Source of the DNA: Nostoc sp. FACHB-892
GTDB taxonomy: Bacteria; Cyanobacteriota; Cyanobacteriia; Cyanobacteriales; Nostocaceae
Assembly: GCF_014698795.1 (NCBI RefSeq)
Contig: NZ_JACJTR010000020.1
Coordinates: 1-64,000 of the forward strand
DNA: 64,000 nt
Reading direction: 5' to 3'
Of the stretch, positions 43,830 through 52,249 are shown in pieces. Made by a program: the position numbers and the translations under genes. Each line of letters begins with the position of its first letter. Within the stretch, counting starts at the first letter, position 1. The notes under the pieces are model-generated. The model ran no database searches, had not been told where the DNA came from, and saw only the letters and a list, made by a program, of their open reading frames with translations.

Positions 43830-44312
43830 CTAAAGTGCTGGAGCTGCGGATGAAGTTAGGCCAGTTAGATCGCGACCTGAAGTATTGCCGTTATAGCCTT
43901 GGAATTGCCGATATTGTTGTGCTTGAGATTCTGGTACTCGAATTCCTTCTGATGGTGGAGTTACCCAGTGAGCGCGATGTTCAGCATCGCGGTAGTATAC
44001 ACGCCCGTTCTTAGAAAGATAGTACTTACCTTGCGCTCCTTCTTGTGGGGCATTCTTATGTTGGTTGTACATATAGTAAAGTGCCGCAGCTCCCGCCAAA
44101 AGTGCTACTTTTTGCCCTGTACCCATTCCCTTCTTAGCTTCGGTTTGGCGATCGCTCACTGTTCTACCAACAACGGTATCATCAACAGGTGGTGGCGTAG
44201 CAGTTTTAGAACCACCTCCGCAGCTACTCAGCAGAGGAACCATAAGCAATGCGGAAAGCAGCACTGCAAATAGACGCGAAACTATTTTACGTTCTTTATA
44301 TATTGTGTTCAT
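43830..44312 (-). CDS. Lipoprotein
   Basis: 160 residues with a lipobox (VPLLSSC, Cys near residue 31) after a basic and hydrophobic signal (RLFAVLLSALLMVPLL). After the lipidated Cys there is a Gly/Ser/Thr/Pro spacer, one more hydrophobic stretch (VALLAGAAALYYMYNQ) and a conserved-looking part with GKYYLSKNGRVYYRDAEHRA. Substrate of Lgt (25768-26643). Its role is not known. Confidence 0.78.
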   Translation of the reverse strand: MNTIYKERKIVSRLFAVLLSALLMVPLLSSCGGGSKTATPPPVDDTVVGRTVSDRQTEAKKGMGTGQKVALLAGAAALYYMYNQHKNAPQEGAQGKYYLSKNGRVYYRDAEHRAHWVTPPSEGIRVPESQAQQYRQFQGYNGNTSGRDLTGLTSSAAPAL

Positions 44313-44652
44313 CGGATTTCGTCATCACCTGTATTTACTAAAAGCCTTGCTGTTGCAAATACAAAGTTGGAATTCCTGTTATTTCACCTGGAATTGAAAG
44401 AACATATACCACTCAATTTACAACTGCACGGCTACAACGTTTCACTATTATGATGATCGATTTTCTCAACTATTCCATCCTGCCTTTGAGAGAAACTGCA
44501 TTCATCCGAAGGAAATATCTTATTGATTTTTTGATTAATCAATTTAGCCCAAACGCCGAAATATTCAGCAATTTCTCGGTTATTTTTTTGGTGTAAATAA
44601 ATTAAAAAGATACAGCTACTATGATGATCTTTGCCAAAAAATACACTCAAAT

Positions 44653-45327
44653 ATGACATCAAAAAATACAGCCCAGACTAGAACTCGTCTCCTTTTGGCT
44701 TTGTGGAATTTGGGAGGAACGCAGCAGGAAGTGAACAAACGTCAACTTCACGACCGAATTGTATCTAAAAGCCAAAAGGTAGCAGATTATCAGGGCATAT
44801 TCGAAGAATTGCAGAATCAGGGTGCGATCGCAATTTCCAAAAAGGGATACTCTCTGACATTGCCCAAGGGTTTAGAGGTATTGGGTGAGGGTTTGAGAAG
44901 TTCTGATTTTAAGTTTGAAGGGACGATTGTCGGGACTTGGGCGGCGAATGCGTTGGTGAAGTGGATTAGTCAGATTGATGTTGCGGTAACTAGTGCAAAT
45001 GTACCAGTTAATGGGAAGAGTGTATTAGCGGAGCTTTCCAAAGGAATCGCATCTTACGAGGAGTTTAAGTCTGTGGCGTTGGAAGTGTACGACAAGCTAA
45101 ACCAAAACTACAACCTAGATGATCTTGTGCCAATTTATCGTATCAGGAGAGAAATAGGCGATCGGGTTAGCCGTACAGAGTTCAGTGATTGGTTGCTGGA
45201 AATGCAAGAGAAAGACATTTTACAACTTCAAGGTGGAAGTTTACCAGACAACGACCTAAGCAAACTGGAAGATTCCGTAACTACTGAAGTAAGTGGACTG
45301 CGTTGCTATGCCAAACGTTTAAACTAG
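44653..45327 (+). CDS. Winged-helix-like protein, first gene of three-gene module
   Basis: 224 residues. The N-terminal part (RTRLLLALWNLGGTQQEVNK, YQGIFEELQNQGAIAISKKG) has the outline of a winged-helix domain. The middle (GTWAANALVKWISQIDVAV, VLAELSKGIASYEEFKSVAL) and C-terminal part (YRIRREIGDRVSRTEFSDWL, MQEKDILQLQGG) suggest a second winged-helix-like unit. No enzymatic motif. It starts a same-strand cassette with the P-loop ATPase (68-bp gap) and the nuclease-like gene. Adapter or DNA-binding role inferred. I do not recognise a named family. Confidence 0.6.
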   Translation: MTSKNTAQTRTRLLLALWNLGGTQQEVNKRQLHDRIVSKSQKVADYQGIFEELQNQGAIAISKKGYSLTLPKGLEVLGEGLRSSDFKFEGTIVGTWAANALVKWISQIDVAVTSANVPVNGKSVLAELSKGIASYEEFKSVALEVYDKLNQNYNLDDLVPIYRIRREIGDRVSRTEFSDWLLEMQEKDILQLQGGSLPDNDLSKLEDSVTTEVSGLRCYAKRLN

Positions 45328-45395
45328 TCCACCAATTTTTGAAGTTTTTGGTAATTCTCTGCTAGACCTCATACACAACTATTTTTCATAAATCC

Positions 45396-47273
45396 ATGTC
45401 TAAGTTTAATGATTTAATTAATGCAATTAACAACCATAACCCATTTAAAGGTCGCTTAGTAGTTAAAGATCATAATGTTTGGGGACAAGGTTTTCCTGAT
45501 GAGCCATCTTTAAATGCTCATGTTTCCAATGCTGTTTATCAGGCAATTGAGGAAGTTCGTAGTGAACAGCAAAAAGTCATCGGTATTACTATGACAGCAG
45601 AAAGGGGGTTAGGAAAAAGCCACGTTATCAGCAGAATTCGCCATCGATTACAGGTTGATGGTAGTGCTTTATTCGTTTATATGAGTCAATGTAATAACCT
45701 AAACCGGATTAAAGCAGAGTTTTTAAATACTCTTGCAAATAGTCTTAAACAAAGAGGTAGTAAAGGTGTTAGTCAATGGCAGGAATTAGCAACAGCTTTA
45801 ATTAATGAAGCTTTCAAGAAAAACTATACATCTCAACAGCTAATAAATCAATTTTCTGGAGCATTAGCTAAAAATCCCAAGGTAGTTGAAGTTTTGCGAG
45901 ATAAGGTACTTAGTATTAAGCCTGATATCCAAAATCCGGATATTCTTACGGCAATTATATGGACACTTTCTCCTGATCCAGCTTATGAAATATTTGCTAT
46001 TCGATGGCTAGCTGGTGGTAACTTGCCACAGACAAAAGCTGATGCAATGGGTTTAGCCAATATAAGTGCAAATGACCAAGAAGCTGAATCTTTCAATACA
46101 GTACGGCAAATTCTTGATTTGATTAGCGATTATAAACCAATAGTCGTTTGTTTTGATGAAATGGAAAGCGACCACTGTAATGAAATAGGATACACTGCAC
46201 GACAAGTTACGGCTATTTTAGCTAAAGACTTATCTGACAAAATTAAACGAGGCGTTTTGCTAACATCAATTTTCCCCGATCATTGGATTCATGAGGTTAA
46301 AAAATTATCAAATGCTGACTCAGTCGTAGATAGAATTGCTGAACAATTGATTGATTTAAAGTATCTGAATTCTGATGATGTTGTTACTTTGGTTTCTCGA
46401 TGGCTTGAAGAGTTTTATCAAGAAAAAGGATTAATACCTCCTTATACTCTTTATCCATTTGATGAAGAAAAGCTGAGAGCATTAGGCAAGGAAAAACCAA
46501 TTGTTAGAAAAGTATTAAAATGGTGTTCAGAAAATTTTAAATCAGGTATTGAGGTAATAGAGCCAGTAGAACATCCAGTAGAACCTGCTTATAAACAACA
46601 AATAGCTGCTTTAGAAACTACTATACAAGATTACATGGAGGATAAAGCTACTCTTGCTCAAGCATTACGATTAGGATTTAATTCTATCAAAGGAGAAGTG
46701 TTAGAAAATGTTCAGGTTTTAGATATAGTTGATGTTCAAGTTAAAGCTGTAGATAGAGGCTACATTGACTTTAAAATTGTTGGTAAGGAAAAAGGTAAAG
46801 ATGTCAAAATTGCCGTAGCAGTTCTGCAAGAATCTGGAGGCTTATTCGTCCAAGCTACATTGAAAAGGTTAATTCGCTACAAAGATTTTGATTTAACTCG
46901 TGGTTGTTTAGTTCGCTCTAAGCAAATTAATAAAGGTGCTACTAAAGCACAAGAACATTTAAAGACGCTTTTATCAAAGGAATTAGGCGGTGAATGGGTT
47001 TTATTAAAACCTGAAGATATAAAACCACTATTAGCATTGCATTTCGTGATGAAAGGTCGTGAAGATGATGAGTTAAGCGAAGAGCAAATTATTGATTTTA
47101 TTCACACAAAACGGATAGCAATTGATAATTATCTTATCCGTGAAATTCTCAGCGATCCATCAGGACAAGTTCCTAAAGATGCAATTGATGAAGAAAATGA
47201 GAGTAGTAATATGACCTTAATAGAGGTTAAAGATGTAGTAAGTGTTGCTTCAGATGATTTATTCCAAGAATAA
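45396..47273 (+). CDS. P-loop ATPase (AAA-type), second gene of three-gene module
   Basis: 625 residues. Walker A variant TAERGLGKSHVI (Lys74, Ser75), Walker B VVCFDEMES (Asp254, Glu255) and a sensor-like LLTSIFPDHW segment (about residue 288) indicate an AAA or STAND-like ATPase. The C-terminal half contains a basic region and a large domain with no recognised motif. Organisation resembles ATPases of BREX and other defence systems, but no specific family is recognised. The gene stops one base into the ATG of the next gene (TAATG), implying translational coupling. Confidence 0.75.
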   Translation: MSKFNDLINAINNHNPFKGRLVVKDHNVWGQGFPDEPSLNAHVSNAVYQAIEEVRSEQQKVIGITMTAERGLGKSHVISRIRHRLQVDGSALFVYMSQCNNLNRIKAEFLNTLANSLKQRGSKGVSQWQELATALINEAFKKNYTSQQLINQFSGALAKNPKVVEVLRDKVLSIKPDIQNPDILTAIIWTLSPDPAYEIFAIRWLAGGNLPQTKADAMGLANISANDQEAESFNTVRQILDLISDYKPIVVCFDEMESDHCNEIGYTARQVTAILAKDLSDKIKRGVLLTSIFPDHWIHEVKKLSNADSVVDRIAEQLIDLKYLNSDDVVTLVSRWLEEFYQEKGLIPPYTLYPFDEEKLRALGKEKPIVRKVLKWCSENFKSGIEVIEPVEHPVEPAYKQQIAALETTIQDYMEDKATLAQALRLGFNSIKGEVLENVQVLDIVDVQVKAVDRGYIDFKIVGKEKGKDVKIAVAVLQESGGLFVQATLKRLIRYKDFDLTRGCLVRSKQINKGATKAQEHLKTLLSKELGGEWVLLKPEDIKPLLALHFVMKGREDDELSEEQIIDFIHTKRIAIDNYLIREILSDPSGQVPKDAIDEENESSNMTLIEVKDVVSVASDDLFQE

Positions 47274-48787
47274 TGATGAATACAGCATTACGTTTACCAG
47301 CACCAGAAATTGAGGCATTGTTGCAAGGGAGAATAATTGCAGTAATGCCTAATAAATTTATTACTCCGGGGCGAGAATTTGCCCTTTGCCCAGCATATAC
47401 ATCAATTAATTTACTACCAGTTGAGCAGTATTATTGCTCAAGTTTCTTATCTATTGCCCAAAGTACATTTGCACAACTCAATAGTCAGGGCGTTTTAATG
47501 CAACCTCAGCAAATGAGTTTACTTCCAGAAGAGGAACAGTTAAAACTACCCCTTTTAGCGTATGAAACAGTCTTACTTAAAGCTTGGGCTAAGTGTGAAC
47601 TGTGCCAGATTATAAACAATGCTGGATCTTTGGCTGCTTTATCACAGCTAACTATTTGGACAACAGAAGCTTTAAAGGAAATACTAAGGCAAAAGCAAAA
47701 TATTTTTTTGGCATATTTGCGAGTATATCAGTTACCTAAATCAATTGAAGTCCCGATAAAATCAAATAGCCAGTTTGTTGCATTACCGCAACCTGTGAAT
47801 CTTTCTGAAGCCAACCCAGTATTAAACGATCGCACCTTCGCCCAACGCAAACACCAATTAGAAAAGCTAGAACCCCCACTGCATCATGAATTGGAAGAAT
47901 TGCAGGGAGCGATCGCATCCCTAACCATTAGCCAACCAGCAGCTAAACAATTAGACGACGATATCAAAGTATTTTTGGGTTGGTGTAGCAACAAGCTAAT
48001 TAAGCAACCCGATCCAGATTTAGCTTGGATAAATGATATTGCAAAATTGGGCGATCGCAGCATCGAACAAGACGAGGGTAAAAGCAACTATCAAGCTGGT
48101 ACAGATTTTGAAAGCATCGCACGCCGTAGCCTTGATTTTTTAGGATTCAAAGTTGAAGAAAACTACAAAGGCGGTGCAGGTGGCTTAGACTTATTTTGCT
48201 CACAACCTTATCCTCTTGTTTGCGAATGCAAAGCAGGTAAAAGCATTCCTGATCGTGCAGTAGAAGAATTAGATAGGATTGGTAGAAGGCATTTAAGAGA
48301 AAATTATCTTCAAGCTGTAAGGTTAATTATTGGCCCAGGTAAACCAACTAAAAATTTGAAAGAATCTGCTGAAATATCGAAAATCAGTATTATAAATGTA
48401 ATGACTTTACAAAAGCTCGTTGAATTCAAAGCAAAATATCCAGGTGCTATTAATTTAATGGAATTACAGCAATATTTAGAACCTGGGCAAATTGACTATA
48501 AAATTAATGAATATATTGATAAAGCTGAGAGAGAGATTAAGTTGCGATCGCATATTATCCAGCTTGTCAAAAATCATCTAGAAAAAACAGGTGATGTAAA
48601 TGTTGGAGTGGATGCCCTTCACATAGCATACATTTATGGCAGTCCACCTGAGTCTTTGAAAAATAAAGAACTTTACGAAATTCTGATTGAGCTTTCCTCA
48701 CCTTTAACAGGCTATTTAGGACGAATAAAAGGCAGTGATTGGAATAGCGATCGCTTTTACTTTCTCCGCGATTTACCTATTAACTAA
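47273..48787 (+). CDS. DUF1802-like protein with PD-(D/E)XK nuclease domain, third gene of three-gene module
   Basis: 504 residues. The N-terminal 180 residues (ALRLPAPEIEALLQGR, FLAYLRVYQLPKSIEV) resemble, from memory, the cyanobacterial DUF1802 family. Residues 275-345 form a restriction-endonuclease-like core: Glu280 (FESIARRSLDFLGFKV), Asp306 (GGAGGLDLFCS), Glu318-x-Lys320 (VCECKAG). All catalytic residues are present, so activity is likely. The C-terminus contains another helical part. Overlaps the ATPase stop codon by one base. Role as the cleaving component of a defence module is inferred. Confidence 0.72.
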   Translation: MMNTALRLPAPEIEALLQGRIIAVMPNKFITPGREFALCPAYTSINLLPVEQYYCSSFLSIAQSTFAQLNSQGVLMQPQQMSLLPEEEQLKLPLLAYETVLLKAWAKCELCQIINNAGSLAALSQLTIWTTEALKEILRQKQNIFLAYLRVYQLPKSIEVPIKSNSQFVALPQPVNLSEANPVLNDRTFAQRKHQLEKLEPPLHHELEELQGAIASLTISQPAAKQLDDDIKVFLGWCSNKLIKQPDPDLAWINDIAKLGDRSIEQDEGKSNYQAGTDFESIARRSLDFLGFKVEENYKGGAGGLDLFCSQPYPLVCECKAGKSIPDRAVEELDRIGRRHLRENYLQAVRLIIGPGKPTKNLKESAEISKISIINVMTLQKLVEFKAKYPGAINLMELQQYLEPGQIDYKINEYIDKAEREIKLRSHIIQLVKNHLEKTGDVNVGVDALHIAYIYGSPPESLKNKELYEILIELSSPLTGYLGRIKGSDWNSDRFYFLRDLPIN

Positions 48788-48970
48788 TATAGTACAATAT
48801 ATCTCTTTTCTCACCTTCGCGCTCTTTGCGTTCTTTGCGGTTCGTTTCAAAATAAATCAAGTAAGTAAGCGTAGCCAATCGTAGGCATCGCAGTTATCCC
48901 AAAGTTAATATACCAGCCTGGTAATTCACCACCAACGGCAGAATTTTTAGCCACTCTGAACTAACAGAAA

Positions 48971-49255
48971 TTATGTAATTTCATCGCCTGCATAAACAGG
49001 GATTTGATACTCTTGTTCGTTTAATATCAACTTGCCTAAATATATTTTAAACAAGGTTTCTCGCTGTGCAGTTCGCAAAGTTTCCTTACCAATATAAAAC
49101 CAGTCTAGACTATCTAAATCTTGTTTGTTAATAGCTAGAAAACCTGTGAAACCAGTATCTAGCATGGCATCCACAGGCAAATTTAATCCATCATCAGTTA
49201 TTAAATCAATTGCAAAAGATAGTTGACCCTTTTCCCCAAATTTACCCTGAATCAT
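48971..49255 (-). CDS. Clan AA (retropepsin-like) aspartic protease-like protein
   Basis: From the ATG at 49255 (MIQGKFGEKGQLSFAIDLIT) the protein is 94 residues and carries the retropepsin signature AMLDTGFTGFLAI (D-T-G), followed by the IYLGKLILNEQEYQIPVYAG flap-like part. The frame is open upstream to 49366 but the earlier codons overlap the preceding gene. It starts 14 bases inside the end of the 111-residue gene, so they form a two-gene operon that recurs in cyanobacteria. The role is unknown; a regulated protease of small partner is possible. Confidence 0.7.
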   Translation of the reverse strand: MIQGKFGEKGQLSFAIDLITDDGLNLPVDAMLDTGFTGFLAINKQDLDSLDWFYIGKETLRTAQRETLFKIYLGKLILNEQEYQIPVYAGDEIT

Positions 49256-49577
49256 ATTGTGCCAGTGTGCCAGTGGTTCCTGTTTCATTAAAACAAAAAA
49301 CACAGTGGTCAGTATTTGGGTATTTTTCAAGCGCTTTTTTATGAGCTTGCATTTTATCTGCATCAATCAAGTAATCACCACTATTTGGCTCTACAGCAAT
49401 ATACCAGCCGTAGTGTTCCTTAATCAAATCTGGACGTACACGCTCAAAAATTTCCCGACAACGGCGATAAAATACCTCATCTTCAGCTTTGCGTCTAGCA
49501 AGTTCTTTTGGTGGTAAAGTACGTTCTGGAAAGATTCTGCCTCGACGTGCAGGTTGTTTTGCTGTTGATTCAGTCAT
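49242..49577 (-). CDS. Hypothetical protein paired with aspartic protease-like gene
   Basis: 111 residues with a basic start (AKQPARRGRIFPERTLPPKE), then FYRRCREIFERVRPDLIKEH and YGWYIAVEPNSGDYLIDADK, then a Cys-x-x-Cys in HCVFCFNETGTTG. From memory a common cyanobacterial partner gene of clan AA proteases. It resembles antitoxin-like or substrate-like small proteins, but no DNA-binding motif is clear. Overlaps the downstream gene. Confidence 0.65.
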   Translation of the reverse strand: MTESTAKQPARRGRIFPERTLPPKELARRKAEDEVFYRRCREIFERVRPDLIKEHYGWYIAVEPNSGDYLIDADKMQAHKKALEKYPNTDHCVFCFNETGTTGTLAQYDSG

Positions 49578-49671
49578 AGTAATTACCCCTATTTGTTAAT
49601 ACTGCCTGAACTTTATGTTAGGGCAAGCAATTAGTTCCTCTGTCCTTCAATTGCGAATTACGAATTATACA

Positions 49672-49719
49672 GTGAAGCATCCTAGACTGAAGATATATCT
49701 TCTATCTAGGATGCTTCAC
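49672..49719. repeat. 15-bp perfect inverted-repeat hairpin with nested inner palindrome
   Basis: Arms gtgaagcatcctaga (49672-49686) and tctaggatgcttcac (49705-49719) with an inner palindrome gaagatatatcttc between. It lies after pgi (minus strand) and could serve as its terminator, although no T-run follows on that strand. Confidence 0.75.
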
Positions 49720-49781
49720 AATAAAAAATTGTTGCTGATACAACAATTAATGAACAAAATGTGATGTTTAGACTAGAGCTA

Positions 49782-51368
49782 TCAGCTAGTAGAAACGGTT
49801 AAACTGCCGGGTTTCTGAAGATCACCTTGCAAAACCACACCTCGATGATTGGCATGGATATGACGCAAAATCTTGTAAATTGCCTCAACTTGCTCTGATG
49901 CGCCTGCTTTCTCGGCGAGTTCATCAAGAGAAATAGGAGCTTTTTCTTTTTGCAGCACTGCTACCACTCGTGTTTGCAAATCGAGAATGGAGGCGGCTGC
50001 TTTTTTGCCAGCTTCTACACCTGGTTGATGGTAGGCGTTGACGTTGACTAAGCTAGCGTATAAACCAACAGCGCGTTCATACAAAGCAATTAATGCCCCT
50101 ACAGTTCGGGGGTTAACTTGGGGAATGGTGACTGTAATTGAATCGCGGTGATTTTCATAAAGCGCTTGTCGGGTTCCTTGAAGAAAACCTGATAGATAAT
50201 CGCCTGATGTAACTCCTGGATCTATTTCAGTGGATGGGCCGTGACGATCTTCCAACACTTCGATGAAGGTAGCAAAGAAATTCGCTACACCCTCACGCAA
50301 CTGCTGGACGTAAGCGTGTTGATCTGTTGAGCCTTTGTTGCCATAAACGGCAATTCCTTGATGGACAACGTTACCATCTAAGTCTTTTTCCTTGCCCAGG
50401 GATTCCATCACCAGCTGTTGCAAATAGCGGCTGAATAAAAATAAGCTGTCCTTGTAAGGTAAGACAACCATATCTTTTTCGCCCTTTCCGTTACCAGCAA
50501 AGTACCAAGACAAAGCAAGTAAAGCTGCTGGGTTATTTTTCACATCTGAGACGCGGGTAGCGTCATCCATTTCTTTTGCGCCATCTAGCATGGCACGAAC
50601 ATCAATGCCCTGCAATGCGGCTGGTACTAGCCCCACAGCAGACATTTCTGAGGTGCGTCCTCCTACCCAGTCATACATAGGAAATCTAGCCAGCCAACCT
50701 TCGTCTTTGGCCAGTTTATCGAGGTTGCTGTCAACGCTGGTAATTGCTACCGCATATTGAGCAAATTCTAAATTGTGTCCGGCGTAAGCTTTTTTAACTT
50801 CAATCATGCCGTTACGAGGTTCCGGCGTTCCTCCAGATTTGGAGATTACCAAAACCAAAGTGCTGGCAAGGCTATTTCGTAAATGATTGATAACGCGATC
50901 AATACCTGCCGGATCGTTGTTATCGATAAAGTGAATTTTCAGGGGCGGGAAATCAGGAGCGAGAGCTTCCGCGACGAATTGGGGACCGAGGGCGGAACCA
51001 CCAATGCCAATGGAGATAATATCCGTGAAGCGGCTTGCTCTGGGAGGATGAATAGCACCTGTTTGGACTTTTTCCGCAAAAGCTTCGATTTGTTCTAGGG
51101 TTTGGACAATTTCTTGTGTAAGTTCTGGAGTTGGCGCTAAATCAGGATTTCGCAGCCAGTAGTGTCCAACCATGCGATTCTCGTCAGGATTTGCGATCGC
51201 ACCCTTCTCCAGTTGAGCCATATCCGCAAACGCCTTGTCAAACTTCGGCTGCAACGATTCCACAAAGGCATCATCGAACCGGATTCGACTCACATCTAAG
51301 TACAGTCCCAATCCCTCGTGGAAATATAACCAGTTTTGGTATCGTTGCCAAAGTGCCCTAGCATCCAT
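49782..51368 (-). CDS. pgi: Glucose-6-phosphate isomerase
   Basis: 528 residues of the PGI family; SIGIGGSALGPQFVAEAL phosphate-binding, VISKSGGTPEPRNGM, WVGGRTSEMSAVGLVPA and the AYVQQLREGVANFFATF/QHAYVQQLR histidine segment are all present. Interconverts glucose-6-P and fructose-6-P at the branch between glycogen/sucrose and central metabolism. Length is normal for cyanobacteria. Followed by a strong palindrome. Confidence 0.96.
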   Translation of the reverse strand: MDARALWQRYQNWLYFHEGLGLYLDVSRIRFDDAFVESLQPKFDKAFADMAQLEKGAIANPDENRMVGHYWLRNPDLAPTPELTQEIVQTLEQIEAFAEKVQTGAIHPPRASRFTDIISIGIGGSALGPQFVAEALAPDFPPLKIHFIDNNDPAGIDRVINHLRNSLASTLVLVISKSGGTPEPRNGMIEVKKAYAGHNLEFAQYAVAITSVDSNLDKLAKDEGWLARFPMYDWVGGRTSEMSAVGLVPAALQGIDVRAMLDGAKEMDDATRVSDVKNNPAALLALSWYFAGNGKGEKDMVVLPYKDSLFLFSRYLQQLVMESLGKEKDLDGNVVHQGIAVYGNKGSTDQHAYVQQLREGVANFFATFIEVLEDRHGPSTEIDPGVTSGDYLSGFLQGTRQALYENHRDSITVTIPQVNPRTVGALIALYERAVGLYASLVNVNAYHQPGVEAGKKAAASILDLQTRVVAVLQKEKAPISLDELAEKAGASEQVEAIYKILRHIHANHRGVVLQGDLQKPGSLTVSTS

Positions 51369-51480
51369 AGGGAAATCTCAAATAAAGTGTTTTTCAAAAA
51401 CCAGTTTAATGGAAGGTTATAGCGATCCCTGCCTAGCGTTATACAGTTTACAGTTTTAAGTGTTCCCTTAGCTCCTCAAT

Positions 51481-51738
51481 TCACACATCTGGCATAGGGA
51501 TGACACGCAGAAATTTCACAATTTCACCCCTTATTTCTATACCAATCAGGTAATTATCTAAGGTGAAGCGGTGAAAAATGCCCTCACCATCAAGCTGTCG
51601 CAGTTCTTTTAAATCACTCAGTTGCCACTTTTGGGCTAACTCAATAAAGACAAAATCATGCACCCGCTCGTAGGCAGCAGGTTCTAAATTTTTCAGGTCT
51701 AGCAAAAAAGACCTTGCATAGCGCATTTCCAGACTCAC
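51481..51738 (-). CDS. RelE/ParE-type toxin
   Basis: 85 residues with the RelE-superfamily outline: RYARSFLLDLKNLEPAAYER, LKELRQLDGEGIFHRFTLDN, YLIGIEIRGEIVKFLRVIPM. Type II toxins of this family are ribosome-dependent mRNA interferases or gyrase poisons. It follows the probable antitoxin gene on the same strand with a 62-bp gap, the standard order. Confidence 0.8.
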   Translation of the reverse strand: MSLEMRYARSFLLDLKNLEPAAYERVHDFVFIELAQKWQLSDLKELRQLDGEGIFHRFTLDNYLIGIEIRGEIVKFLRVIPMPDV

Positions 51739-51800
51739 TAGGCGTTACCTTAACCAAAACTTGAGGGGTCACTGGCACTAGAAAAGAAAGCGCTGCTGAA

Positions 51801-51998
51801 TTAGAAAAACATCAACAGTCGTATCGCTTCTTCATGGGTTAAGATATCCCACGGTTGCTGCGATCGCTTAACTTGTTGTATCGCTTTAAGCATATAAAAG
51901 TCACAATGTAAAGCTTCCAGAACATCCCAAATGTCTTGCAAATCTTCATCGGCTAACTGCTCGATTAAATGATGCATCCTCAGTCGCAGCAAATTCAT
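51801..51998 (-). CDS. Probable antitoxin of the RelE-type pair
   Basis: 65 residues: MNLLRLRMHHLIEQLADEDL, QDIWDVLEALHCDFYMLKAI and a C-terminal EEAIRLLMFF. This resembles, from memory, antitoxins paired with RelE-type toxins in Nostoc. It ends 62 bp before the toxin; antitoxins of this family often overlap their toxin, so the end may have been altered by a frameshift. Probable autorepressor of the pair. Confidence 0.65.
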   Translation of the reverse strand: MNLLRLRMHHLIEQLADEDLQDIWDVLEALHCDFYMLKAIQQVKRSQQPWDILTHEEAIRLLMFF

Positions 51999-52168
51999 AG
52001 GCTAATTTTTACCTACAACCCAACACTCAACAATAAATAGTATTCCCATAAAATTAACTACGCTCAAGCTACGCTAAAATTTATTCGCCCAGCGAGGAGG
52101 GGAGAGCAGCAGGGGAAGTAGGGGGAGATGAGGGAGTTTTAAGCGGGGAATCTCACTTTTTTACTCTC

Positions 52169-52240
52169 AACTCCTAACTCCTAATTCCTAACTCCTAACT
52201 CCTAACTCCTAACTCCCAACTCCCAACTCCCAACTCCCCA
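52169..52240 (+). repeat. CTCCTAA heptanucleotide array before the ABC transporter genes
   Basis: About ten tandem copies of ctcctaa/ctcccaa, ending nine bases before the ATG of the permease gene. The array leaves little room for a normal ribosome-binding site. Confidence 0.9.
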
Positions 52241-52249
52241 TTCCTTAAC

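Noticed and set aside
44432..44662. 76-residue minus-strand frame overlapping the start of the three-gene module
   Set aside because: It overlaps the ATG of the first module gene, has no recognisable motif or ribosome-binding site, and its AT-rich composition fits spacer. It remains possible as a short antisense or divergent gene but cannot be supported.
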